Part shown: piece after piece, positions 1 through 7,331 of the stretch | Layout: each line of letters starts with the position of its first letter | Numbering within the stretch: the stretch's first letter is position 1 | DNA from: Lentisphaerae bacterium GWF2_50_93 | GTDB taxonomy: Bacteria; Verrucomicrobiota; Lentisphaeria; Victivallales; GWF2-50-93 | Assembly (NCBI GenBank): GCA_001804815.1 | Contig: MHBI01000050.1 | Location: 1-48,040, forward strand | DNA: 48,040 bases | Reading direction: 5' to 3' | Notes under the pieces: generated by a model | What the model saw: the letters and a program-made list of their open reading frames with translations, nothing else | The model's database searches: none | What the model was told of the DNA's origin: nothing | Position numbers and translations under genes: made by a program

Positions 1-71
1 CTGTAACGCAGTTACGTTCAGATACAGACCGGAGATCGTATGTCTGGAGAGGACTTTCACCTCCCAGTGAT

Positions 72-119
72 GTGCGCCTCACAGGCGCACGAGTGCGCAA
101 ACATAGTTTGCACTTTTTT
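72..119 (+). terminator. Tandem hairpins with T-tract, probable terminator of a gene left of the window
   Basis: A first perfect hairpin (GTGCGCC, loop TCACA, GGCGCAC; 72-90) is followed by a second one (GCAAAC, loop ATA, GTTTGC; 97-111) and then six T residues (114-119) on the plus strand. This fits a rho-independent terminator for rightward transcription entering from outside the window. The opposite strand has no T-run after the hairpins, so it is unlikely to terminate the leftward gene that ends just beside it. Confidence 0.6.
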
Positions 120-124
120 GTGTA

Positions 125-925
125 TCAAAATTTTTCAGAGGAAAGCTTCAAGGCGTTCCCGTACTTTCCGAGTACTTTCTCATAGGTGCCGCTGATTATT
201 CCTTTGATCTTGCCGTCAGGCATCGTGTTGGTCCTCGACTTGTCAAGAACCTGTATCCTGTCGAAGTTGTCCATCAGCGTAGTATCAGCATCGGTCTTTG
301 GTCCGCCATTGAAGCTCGCCGATATTTCTTCGGCAGTCCTGGCCTTGGAGGAAAACCTTACCGCGTCAAAGAGGGCCTTGTTGTTATATCTCGGATCACC
401 CAGCCTTACAACGTACGAACTCGCTGATGGAAGTTCGCCCTTGAGCGGATTATCGTTCTTGAGATATTCCTTGCCGTCGGCATAGAAGACGAACTGGATA
501 TTTCTTTTGTCAGGCGCCGGATCGTCCACATATTTCCAGGTCATTGCAAAATGATGCCACTCATCCGGCTTCCAGGCTAGCTTCTCCTGGTTTACAGCCA
601 TCGGATTCTTGATGAAGTTTGACGACACCCTGATGCTTCCACCTGTCCTGACATTCTCGCATAATACTTTAAGGCCCTGATCATTGGCAGTTCCAACATA
701 GAGCAGGAAGCACTGGATCTCCTGTCCAGAAGGCCTTGCCGACATGTCAAACAGAGGTTTGAACCATATTTCAAAGGTACCTTGATTGAAGTCGATGACT
801 CCGTCAGCGGGATATTCAACCTTGCCCTTCTTGGCATCAGGCTTTGTGGCCGGAGCCTGGGCAAGTGCGGAACAAGCGCAGGAAACAGTAAAAATCAGTA
901 CGGCAAGTACATTCATTATCTTCAT
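125..925 (-). CDS. Secreted LamG/concanavalin A-like domain protein
   Basis: The 266-residue product starts with a basic and hydrophobic signal peptide (about residues 1-22, ending in an ALA-Q type cleavage site). It continues as a beta-rich jelly-roll of the LamG/ConA-like type: the phrases GTFEIWFKP, EWHHFAMTWKY, VFYADGKEY and LFDAVRFSSKARTAEEI are typical of these carbohydrate- or surface-binding modules. No catalytic residues could be assigned. An ATG six bases upstream (931) lies directly against the AGAGGGG ribosome-binding site, so the ATG at 925, with normal spacing, is preferred. The gene stands alone, divergent from the iorA operon. Likely role: exported binding or adhesion protein. 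The family is clear; the ligand is unknown. Confidence 0.75.
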   Translation of the reverse strand: MKIMNVLAVLIFTVSCACSALAQAPATKPDAKKGKVEYPADGVIDFNQGTFEIWFKPLFDMSARPSGQEIQCFLLYVGTANDQGLKVLCENVRTGGSIRVSSNFIKNPMAVNQEKLAWKPDEWHHFAMTWKYVDDPAPDKRNIQFVFYADGKEYLKNDNPLKGELPSASSYVVRLGDPRYNNKALFDAVRFSSKARTAEEISASFNGGPKTDADTTLMDNFDRIQVLDKSRTNTMPDGKIKGIISGTYEKVLGKYGNALKLSSEKF

Positions 926-997
926 GGTCATCCCCTCTTTTTCCTACAAATTTACCCTTAAACGGGGTTTTTTAAAATAAATTTTGGAATATTTCTC

Positions 998-1010
998 AGT
1001 AGAATCTACT
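998..1010. promoter_or_regulatory. Small palindrome in the divergent iorA upstream region
   Basis: AGTAGAATCTACT is a perfect 6-1-6 inverted repeat in the AT-rich 119-bp gap between the LamG gene and iorA. It could be an operator, but no regulator can be matched to it and the repeat is short enough to arise by chance. Confidence 0.25.
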
Positions 1011-1050
1011 TTACCTGATTAATTGTTAATTTTTTCACACGAAATCAAAT

Positions 1051-2625
1051 ATGATGAAGAAGTCACTTTTAAGCGGAAACGAGGCCGTAGCGGAAGCAGC
1101 CCTTGATTCAGGGGTGTCCATAGGCACGGGTTATCCTGGAACGCCTTCGACTGAAATTCTCGAGCATTTCGCCGAAATTGGCGGAAAGGCGCAGTGGTCT
1201 CCAAATGAGAAGGTCGCACTCGAAGTCGGAGTAGGCGCCGCATACGGGAAGGCACGCGCCATCGTAACGATGAAGCATGTCGGGCTCAATGTCGCGGCAG
1301 ATCCTTTCTTCACCGTTGCGTATACTGGAGTCGACGGTGGTCTTGTAATAGTTTCCGCTGATGATCCGGGCATGTCCTCAAGCCAGAACGAGCAGGACAA
1401 CAGGCATCTTGCGGAAGCCGCCGAGATACCCATGCTCGAACCTTCAGACTCGCAGGAGGCATATGACTTCACCGTCAAGGCGTTTGAACTTTCCGAGAAA
1501 TGGAAAATACCTGTGCTGCTGAGACTGACCACCAGGGTCTGCCATTCAAAAACGATTGTTAATAAAACTCTCAAGCCGTCAAAGGGGTATTCCGATTTCG
1601 AATTTGTCAGGGACCTTCGTGGAAAGGTGATGATCCCGTCGAATGCACGTCCTGCCCACGTGCGGCTCCGCGAGAAGATTGCGAAACTCGCAGAATTCAA
1701 TGAAGAATCCATTTTCAACAGAGTTGAAAATGGAACTAAGGATATCGGGATAATAACATCAGGAATTTCATACCAGTATGCAAAAGAAGCCGAACCCGAC
1801 GCAGGTTTCCTCAAACTCGGGATGACCTATCCCCTGCCCCTGAAAATGATCCGGGATTTCTCCAGCAAATACAAAAGATGCATTGTCATTGAAGAGGGAG
1901 ATCCTTATCTGTTCAACCTGATCATGGCGGCCGGGATCAAGGTCGAAGGGAAACATGATATTTTCAGACTCGGTGAACTCAACCAGAAGAGAATCAGGAA
2001 AATCCTTGACGGCGACAATACTCCTGAAGAGAAGATGCCCGTAGGCAAAGCACCCCAGCTATGTCCGGGCTGCCCCCACAAGACTGTATACGAGGTGCTG
2101 AAAAAACTAGGATGCACTGTTCCAGGAGATATCGGGTGCTACTCCCTCGGCACACTTCCTCCGTATGAAGCCATGGACACTCTCCTCTGCATGGGCGCTG
2201 GAATCACCGCCGGACTCGGCCTCCGCCATATCCTTCCGGAGGAAAAGGCCATGAAGGTCGTCAGCGTGATCGGCGACAGCACATTCATTCACAGCGGCAT
2301 CACCGGGCTGGTCGACATGGTCTACAACAGGCCACCGACCGGACATGTCGTGGTCATCCTCGACAACAGCACCACGGCGATGACAGGACTTCAGGAGCAT
2401 CCCGCGAGCGGAAGCGACATAAGGCGCAATCCCGCATATAAGGTAAAAATCGAGGATGTCGCTAAGGCAATTGGAATTGAAAACGTGGACGTGATAGACA
2501 TGATGAAGAATCCTGACGACGTCGAGAAATTAATCGTGAAGCGGCTTTCTGAAAAGAAGACGTCCGTCATAATCGCAAGGCGGCCGTGCATACTCTCGGT
2601 AAAACTTAAGAATAAATGTGCTTAA
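1051..2625 (+). CDS. iorA: Indolepyruvate:ferredoxin oxidoreductase alpha subunit, lacking the C-terminal ferredoxin domain
   Basis: IorA, with IorB, oxidatively decarboxylates aryl pyruvates (from Trp, Phe, Tyr) to aryl-acetyl-CoA and reduces ferredoxin. The 524-residue product has the N-terminal pyrimidine-binding domain (GTGYPGTPSTEI near residue 25), the conserved CPGCPH at 338-343, and the TPP/Mg site GDS at 408-410 with DNSTTAMTG from 438. Family members are usually about 590-640 residues and end in two [4Fe-4S] ferredoxin motifs. This one stops shortly after the conserved ARRPC segment, with no CxxCxxC motifs, and iorB begins three bases later. The operon order iorA-iorB-paaK-ACT supports the assignment. 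No clear ribosome-binding site precedes the ATG; a second ATG follows directly. Electron exit from the complex must differ from the standard enzyme, or the gene is C-terminally truncated. Confidence 0.9.
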   Translation: MMKKSLLSGNEAVAEAALDSGVSIGTGYPGTPSTEILEHFAEIGGKAQWSPNEKVALEVGVGAAYGKARAIVTMKHVGLNVAADPFFTVAYTGVDGGLVIVSADDPGMSSSQNEQDNRHLAEAAEIPMLEPSDSQEAYDFTVKAFELSEKWKIPVLLRLTTRVCHSKTIVNKTLKPSKGYSDFEFVRDLRGKVMIPSNARPAHVRLREKIAKLAEFNEESIFNRVENGTKDIGIITSGISYQYAKEAEPDAGFLKLGMTYPLPLKMIRDFSSKYKRCIVIEEGDPYLFNLIMAAGIKVEGKHDIFRLGELNQKRIRKILDGDNTPEEKMPVGKAPQLCPGCPHKTVYEVLKKLGCTVPGDIGCYSLGTLPPYEAMDTLLCMGAGITAGLGLRHILPEEKAMKVVSVIGDSTFIHSGITGLVDMVYNRPPTGHVVVILDNSTTAMTGLQEHPASGSDIRRNPAYKVKIEDVAKAIGIENVDVIDMMKNPDDVEKLIVKRLSEKKTSVIIARRPCILSVKLKNKCA

Positions 2626-2628
2626 AAT

Positions 2629-3102
2629 ATGAACGACACAATCAACATCATCATAGCCGGTATCGGCGGACAGGGCGTAATAAAGGCCTCGGACATACTT
2701 TCCGAAGCCGCCTTCGAAGCCGGATATGACGTGAAGAAAAGCGAGATCCACGGCATGAGCCAGCGCGGCGGTTCAGTGACCAGCGATGTGCGCTTCGGCA
2801 AGAAGGTCTTCAGTCCGACAATACAGCCTGGCGAAGCCGACTTCCTCCTGGTGCTGGCCGCGGATCAGGTTGACAACAACCTTTTTCTCCTTAAAAAATC
2901 AGGATGCCTCATCACCCCTGAAAAATTGAAGGATGTAAAATTATCCGAACCTAAATCAATCAATACGGCCCTTCTCGGAGTATTAAGTTCAAAGATTGAA
3001 ATACCTGAAAATTTCTGGGAGGCAGCAATTATGAAACTTCTGCCGGGAAAACTGAGCCAGACAAACATTGACGCCTTCAAACTTGGAAGAAATACAAAAT
3101 GA
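2629..3102 (+). CDS. iorB: Indolepyruvate:ferredoxin oxidoreductase beta subunit
   Basis: IorB is the gamma-type domain partner of IorA in the 2-oxoacid:ferredoxin oxidoreductase superfamily. The product of 157 residues shows the hallmark IAGIGGQGVIKASDIL near the N-terminus and SEIHGMSQRGGSVTSDVRFG around residues 38-57, both typical of this subunit. It is somewhat shorter than the usual 190-200 residues, the shortfall being at the C-terminal end. It starts three bases after the iorA stop, and its stop overlaps the start of the ligase gene (ATGA), so translation of the three genes is probably coupled. It carries no Fe-S motif, so it does not replace the missing clusters of IorA. Confidence 0.9.
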   Translation: MNDTINIIIAGIGGQGVIKASDILSEAAFEAGYDVKKSEIHGMSQRGGSVTSDVRFGKKVFSPTIQPGEADFLLVLAADQVDNNLFLLKKSGCLITPEKLKDVKLSEPKSINTALLGVLSSKIEIPENFWEAAIMKLLPGKLSQTNIDAFKLGRNTK

Positions 3103-4430
3103 AGAAGATCAAAAACCAGAAACCTGCTTTCAATCCTGTAAGCGCATCCGATTTTCTTCCTGAAGACGAGTTGCAGGATCTGCAGTTTGACAGGCTTAAG
3201 AAAATTGTCAGACGCGCATATGACTGCACGGAGCTCTACAGGAAAAGGATGAAGGATGAAAAGATCATTCCAGAAGATCTGACATCGCTCCAGGATTTGA
3301 AGAATCTTCCATTCACCGTAAAAACGGATTTGCGCGACACCTATCCTTTCGGCCTTTTCGCCAGCCCGATGAGTGAGATCGTACGTCTCCACGCTTCAAG
3401 CGGAACAACAGGCAAGCCAATCGTTGTCGCCTATACACAGGAGGACCTCGATGTCTGGTCCGATTCCATGATGAGGACATTCGCGGCCTGCGGACTGCAT
3501 TCCGGGGACATCATTCAGAACGCATACGGCCATGGTCTTTTCACAGGCGGACTTGGCGCACATTACGGGGCTGAAAAACTTGGGGCCACAGTCATTCCCG
3601 TTTCCGGCGGCAACACCGACCGGCAGCTGATGCTGATGCAGGATTTTGGCTCAACCGCCTTCTGCTCCACTCCCAGCTATTTCACCTTCATGATCGAACG
3701 GGCCGCCGAACTGGAAATTGATATCAGAAAACTTCCTCTCAAGGCCGGTATATTCGGCGCGGAGCCTTGGACCGAAGAGATGCGCAAGCATATAGAAAAA
3801 GCATCAGGAGTCAAGGCTTATGACATATATGGGCTGTCCGAAATAACCGGTCCTGGAGTAGGCAGCGAATGCGAGGAGCAGGACGGACTGCACATTTTCG
3901 AGGATTATTTCTACCCTGAGATAATAGATCCTAAGACCGGAAAAGTCCTGCCTGACGGAAAAGAAGGGGAGCTTGTGCTAACGACCCTCTGCAAGAAGGC
4001 AATGCCGATGATCCGCTACAGGACTCGCGACATCACCATGATAATTCCCCGCAGATGCAGATGCGGCAGGACCATCAGGCGCATAAAGCGGATAAACAGA
4101 AGAAGCGACGACATGCTCATCATACGCGGCGTGAACATATTCCCGTCCCAGATCGAATCTGCGATTCTCGCAGTCGAAGGCACGTTACCGCACTACCAGA
4201 TAGTCCTCTCCAAGGAAAAAGGACTGGATCAGATCGAGGTGCAGGTTGAAGTCACTGAAAAGGTCTTCAGCGACAGGATCGGGGCGTTGGAGCAGCTGCA
4301 GTCAAAACTCATGCAGGCCCTGGAGAACGTAACGAGCATCAGGATCGGCGTGCGCCTTGTCGCGCATCAGACGATAAAGAGGAGCGAGGGCAAGGCGAAA
4401 CGCGTAATAGACATGAGAAATCAAAACTGA
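3099..4430 (+). CDS. Phenylacetate-CoA ligase family protein (PaaK-like)
   Basis: This is an adenylate-forming CoA ligase of 443 residues, the normal size for PaaK. The AMP-binding loop HASSGTTGKP starts at residue 98; YGLSEITGPGVGSEC and LVLTTLCKKAMPMIRYRTRD are further family motifs. The C-terminal part has DDMLIIRGVNIFPSQIE, typical of phenylacetate-CoA ligases, and a putative catalytic lysine in RSEGKAKRV. It overlaps iorB by four bases. In known genomes PaaK homologues next to IorAB activate or release aryl acids formed from aromatic amino acids: the ligase run forward scavenges arylacetate for synthesis of amino acids by reverse IOR, or run backward conserves energy as ATP. The direction here cannot be told from sequence. 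Confidence 0.9.
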   Translation: MKKIKNQKPAFNPVSASDFLPEDELQDLQFDRLKKIVRRAYDCTELYRKRMKDEKIIPEDLTSLQDLKNLPFTVKTDLRDTYPFGLFASPMSEIVRLHASSGTTGKPIVVAYTQEDLDVWSDSMMRTFAACGLHSGDIIQNAYGHGLFTGGLGAHYGAEKLGATVIPVSGGNTDRQLMLMQDFGSTAFCSTPSYFTFMIERAAELEIDIRKLPLKAGIFGAEPWTEEMRKHIEKASGVKAYDIYGLSEITGPGVGSECEEQDGLHIFEDYFYPEIIDPKTGKVLPDGKEGELVLTTLCKKAMPMIRYRTRDITMIIPRRCRCGRTIRRIKRINRRSDDMLIIRGVNIFPSQIESAILAVEGTLPHYQIVLSKEKGLDQIEVQVEVTEKVFSDRIGALEQLQSKLMQALENVTSIRIGVRLVAHQTIKRSEGKAKRVIDMRNQN

Positions 4431-4441
4431 TAACCGGAGCC

Positions 4442-4879
4442 ATGGCAATGAAAATAAAACAGGTTTCCATTTTTATTGAGAACAAGGCCGGAACGCTTTC
4501 AGCACCTTGCAAGCTGCTTTCAGACGCCGGGATAAACATTGTCACGCTCTGCCTTGCCGACACCAATGACTTCGGGATCATGCGGCTGATAGTGAAGGAC
4601 TGGCAGAAGGCGAAGAAGCTTCTGGAATCCAAGGATTATGCAGTAAAGATAACTGACGTTGTCGCAATAGAGGTTGAAGATCGTCCTGGCGGCCTTGCGT
4701 CTATTCTTTCAGTCCTGGAAAAATCCAAGCTCAACGTGGAATACATGTACGCATTCACATCGGGCAAAAACGGCAGGGCCGTACTTGTGTTCTGTTTCGA
4801 AAATCCGGATGAGGCGGTACAAATCCTTTCCTCAAAAGGAATCAACGTCCTCGGAGAGACACATATCTTCCAGAAATGA
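4442..4879 (+). CDS. Tandem ACT-domain amino-acid-binding protein
   Basis: The 145-residue product is two ACT domains in a row: residues about 5-65 (QVSIFIENKAGTLSAPCKLLSDAGINI) and about 71-140 (VVAIEVEDRPGGLASILSVLEKSKLNVEYMYAF). ACT domains bind amino acids and act as allosteric sensors. Stand-alone tandem ACT proteins are known companions of PaaK-IorAB operons. The gene begins eleven bases after the ligase stop and is the last gene of the operon. The likely role is sensing an aromatic amino acid to tune the IOR/ligase pathway; that role is inferred from context. Confidence 0.85.
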   Translation: MAMKIKQVSIFIENKAGTLSAPCKLLSDAGINIVTLCLADTNDFGIMRLIVKDWQKAKKLLESKDYAVKITDVVAIEVEDRPGGLASILSVLEKSKLNVEYMYAFTSGKNGRAVLVFCFENPDEAVQILSSKGINVLGETHIFQK

Positions 4880-4897
4880 GCTAACTCTATAAGATTT

Positions 4898-4925
4898 ATG
4901 TCGGGCTAAAGCCCAACATACTTTT
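4898..4925 (+). terminator. Palindrome with short T-run after the ior operon
   Basis: The sequence GGGCTAAAGCCC lies inside a wider imperfect palindrome with ATGT and ACAT arms (4898-4919), followed by ACTTTTG. It lies 18 bases after the ACT gene stop and may end the operon transcript. The core GGGCTAAAGCCC also resembles the GGCTTCAGCC hairpins found at 23.6 and 30.6 kb, so it may equally be a member of that repeat family. Confidence 0.45.
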
Positions 4926-4986
4926 GCTGAGTAAAAATACTGATGAACTCGAAAAGGTGCAAAACGCCAATTGCCGCATAAAATCA

Positions 4987-5029
4987 ACCGACTAATGGCA
5001 CATTATGCTGATTTGTGCCGTTAGTTGGT
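4987..5029. repeat. 15-bp stem-loop between convergent genes
   Basis: ACCGACTAATGGCAC (4987-5001) pairs with GTGCCGTTAGTTGGT (5015-5029) over 15 positions with two G-T wobbles and a 13-base loop. Further out, GCATAAAATC and GATTTTATCGC make a weaker outer arm. It lies between the converging ACT and BRO-N genes. It may be a bidirectional transcription-ending structure or another intergenic palindrome. Confidence 0.55.
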
Positions 5030-5064
5030 CATTTCAGATTTTATCGCATGTGTAAGCATTATCA

Positions 5065-5904
5065 CTACTCCATCTTGTTTTCACCGTCCATGAGGAGTGA
5101 GTCCTGGGCGTTTATCGGGGAGACGATGCTCCTGCCGATTTTGGATTCGAGTTCTTTTCTGGCAGTTTTAGCCACATGTCCACCCTCTTTCGCAACTATT
5201 TTGCTTTTGTTGAAACTGTCAGGTTTTTTCTTTTTGGATATTTCCGCAGTGGAGGCTTCCGCGAGCATATTGAGGACCAGCTCGAGATTGGTCATATTGT
5301 CGCGCAGGCTCTGCTTCTTAAGTCTTTTGAACTTTTTGTAGTCCTTTACGCTCTTGTCCGCCCAGGCGCGGGTGATTTCATCGGTGAGGATTGCGAAATC
5401 TCCATCCTTCTCAATCCCCCGTTCCTTCCATTCGTCGGTAAGTTCCTTGCGCACCTCAATGCTTTTGAGCCGCTGGTTGATCCACTCCTTGGAATAGCCC
5501 TTCTGGAGATAGGTCCGCATCGCGCGGTCAAACGCAAGTTCCGGGTCTTCCGTCTCTTCAATGCGCTCATAGCCGACCTTTGCCAGCCATAGCTTGAAAG
5601 GTTCGGCTTTCGGCGATGGAATGGATTGAATAAGACGAAGAATATTTTCCTTATCAAGAACATCGGTCTCCCTTAGTTTTCCATCGGGAGCCATCATTTT
5701 CAACTGTCCGATTTTATCGGACACTTCACTTCCCTCAGAATAAAGCTTCTTCTTCAGGTCATTCCAGTATTTTCTTGGACGTGCCGTATCTGTTAGAACT
5801 TCAATGACATCCACAATGGAAAAATACCATAATTCTTTATCCTCGTCCCAGCAACGCCGTACCTGCTTCTGGTTGAATAGAACGACTGAGTCTTCCTTTT
5901 TCAT
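5065..5904 (-). CDS. BRO-N domain protein, phage antirepressor/DinD-like
   Basis: The 279-residue product has an N-terminal BRO-N fold (VVLFNQKQVRRCWDEDKELWYFSIVDVIEVLT, about residues 8-110), the DNA-binding domain of phage and baculovirus antirepressors. The C-terminal half holds the phrases GDFAILTDEITRAWADKSVKDYKKFK and NMTNLELVLNMLAEASTAEISKK. These recall the DNA-damage-inducible protein D group, in which a BRO-N domain is joined to a helical C-terminus. The gene is a singleton with no phage genes around it. Its job is unknown; DinD of E. coli affects RecA activity, but that function should not be transferred without comparison. AT-rich flanks and isolated position suggest it moves between genomes. 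Confidence 0.8.
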   Translation of the reverse strand: MKKEDSVVLFNQKQVRRCWDEDKELWYFSIVDVIEVLTDTARPRKYWNDLKKKLYSEGSEVSDKIGQLKMMAPDGKLRETDVLDKENILRLIQSIPSPKAEPFKLWLAKVGYERIEETEDPELAFDRAMRTYLQKGYSKEWINQRLKSIEVRKELTDEWKERGIEKDGDFAILTDEITRAWADKSVKDYKKFKRLKKQSLRDNMTNLELVLNMLAEASTAEISKKKKPDSFNKSKIVAKEGGHVAKTARKELESKIGRSIVSPINAQDSLLMDGENKME

Positions 5905-6235
5905 TCTTCAGTTCCCCTTCCAGAATGACAGTTTTTCCACGGATTCATTTTTACTTTTGCTCTTCAAATATCCTCTACCTATATGATTTGATAAATCAAA
6001 ATTACTGAACCCCCTTACCTTATGCCTATCGGTTTCCTATTTATATCACCGATGTAAAAATTGAAAATTGTGGTTGAAAATAGTCTGATTTGGCTGGAAA
6101 TTCAAGGCGATATTTTCTTGACGACCAATAAAATGGAACTGATTTTATACCTTTTGTTTTCCGGGGATCAAATTTCCTAGAATTGATAAAAGATGGAGGT
6201 TGTTTCGATAAAAGTCATATTGACTAGTCTCAATT
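5905..6235. other. 331-bp AT-rich intergenic region
   Basis: This is the upstream region of the leftward BRO-N gene and lies beyond the stop of the PD-(D/E)XK gene. It is clearly richer in A and T than the neighbouring genes. A possible ribosome-binding site GGAAGGGGAA precedes the BRO-N start by about ten bases. No ORF of note, palindrome or convincing promoter was identified; it presumably holds the BRO-N promoter. Confidence 0.5.
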
Positions 6236-7123
6236 TCACTCCAGGCAGATCCTGCGGAATTCGCAGCCCATGCATTTGGAATCGGCCTCGGGCCTGGAAA
6301 AGCTGATGGAGTTGTTTTCAAACTCCAGCATGTCCAAAGCGCTTTCGTTTATCGTGTTCCTGAGCTCCGATGTGTTTGCATATGAATATACGGAGAGACA
6401 GCCTTCGGCCGGCTCTCCCGTGAAGACAGTTCTGGCATTTATCTTATCCTCGGGCAGTTTGAATTTGTCACAGGCATAGAGGACGCCGATGCCGGAAAGG
6501 TACGGCCAGTCATCTCCGTCTATTCCAGTTTCACAGCAGAAATTTATGAGGTTCAACCCTCTCTTGTCGGAAAAGATGAAATCAGGGGAAAGCCATATCT
6601 TAAGACCATCCAGGAAGAATGAAACAGGATTCTTCTCGTCCGTGATTCCGTGATACGGCAGTTTGGAAATCTCCTCGAACAAGGCGCTCTGCGAGAAGCA
6701 TGTGATATTATCAAAGATCCTGTTCACGGACGAGTTGAAAATCCTCTCTGGATCCTCTTTCCCATAGTAAAGCTCAACGAGATTCAATTTCCTTGGATCA
6801 TTCTTCCATTCTGAAGCGACAGCGTCATGCCAGTCGTTCTTGAGCCTGCGCAGAGCGGATTTCTTGAGATTAACTGCATTAAAGTCTGCATTGCCGCCCT
6901 TTGATTCAATGAAGACCTTTTTAACAGTCTCACGGAAAACCTGGCTCAGCCAGGTTTTGATCGAACGGAGATTTTTCAGGGTGTAGACAAGCCTGGCATT
7001 CTCATCGGAGAATTTGTCCCAGCCTCCCCATGAGGCCGTGTATCTCAAATGATAGGCCGTCCTGCAGAAATCAAAACAGCGGTATCTTGAATAAGACCAG
7101 GAGAATTCCCGTTTCAAATCCAT
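6236..7123 (-). CDS. PD-(D/E)XK nuclease-superfamily protein with degenerate active site and Fe-S type cysteines
   Basis: The 295-residue product begins FSWSYSRYRCFDFCRTAYHLRY, the opening typical of RecB/Cas4-like PD-(D/E)XK proteins. It ends in CMGCEFRRIC, giving cysteines at 16 or 20 and at 284, 287 and 293, the arrangement that holds a [4Fe-4S] cluster in AddB and Cas4. The nuclease core around SPDFIFSDKRGLNLINF has the first acidic residue, but the usual D/E-x-K is replaced by I-N-F, so catalysis is doubtful. A longer reading from 7213 would add an N-terminus translated from an intergenic repeat, so the ATG at 7123 is chosen. No CRISPR or recombination partner is adjacent. Function unknown; likely DNA binding. 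Confidence 0.65.
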   Translation of the reverse strand: MDLKREFSWSYSRYRCFDFCRTAYHLRYTASWGGWDKFSDENARLVYTLKNLRSIKTWLSQVFRETVKKVFIESKGGNADFNAVNLKKSALRRLKNDWHDAVASEWKNDPRKLNLVELYYGKEDPERIFNSSVNRIFDNITCFSQSALFEEISKLPYHGITDEKNPVSFFLDGLKIWLSPDFIFSDKRGLNLINFCCETGIDGDDWPYLSGIGVLYACDKFKLPEDKINARTVFTGEPAEGCLSVYSYANTSELRNTINESALDMLEFENNSISFSRPEADSKCMGCEFRRICLE

Positions 7124-7331
7124 TGCAGCCCCATGGATGATTGGATTGATGGATTGATGGATGGCTGCGTATAAAAAACAGACGAATAGAATAATCCTGT
7201 AAGATAAATGCAAAATGACTTTTTCAATATTTGAATGCAGGAGGGCATTTTTTAGTTTTCTTTGCGTTCAAACCCAATCATCCACTAATCCAACAATCCA
7301 TTCATCCGTCATCCTACGGGATGACTCAGTA
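7124..7331. repeat. Degenerate inverted repeat of GGATTGATGGAT type
   Basis: On one side ATTGGATTGATGGATTGATG (7139-7158) and on the other ATCCACTAATCCAACAATCC (7279-7298) are related in opposite orientation. Together they form loosely paired arms around about 120 bp. The arms consist of short GGATTGATGGAT-like units. The stretch lies between the sppA and PD-(D/E)XK genes, which are both leftward. Confidence 0.4.

Noticed and set aside
4987..5029. Possible attC site beside the BRO-N gene
   Set aside because: It is a plain stem-loop without an unpaired spacer, extra base or AAC/GTT ends, and has no partner on the other side of the gene.
7124..7213. N-terminal extension of the PD-(D/E)XK protein, with a hydrophobic run
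   Set aside because: The added residues are translated from GGATTGATGGAT repeats, so it is not a real signal peptide.
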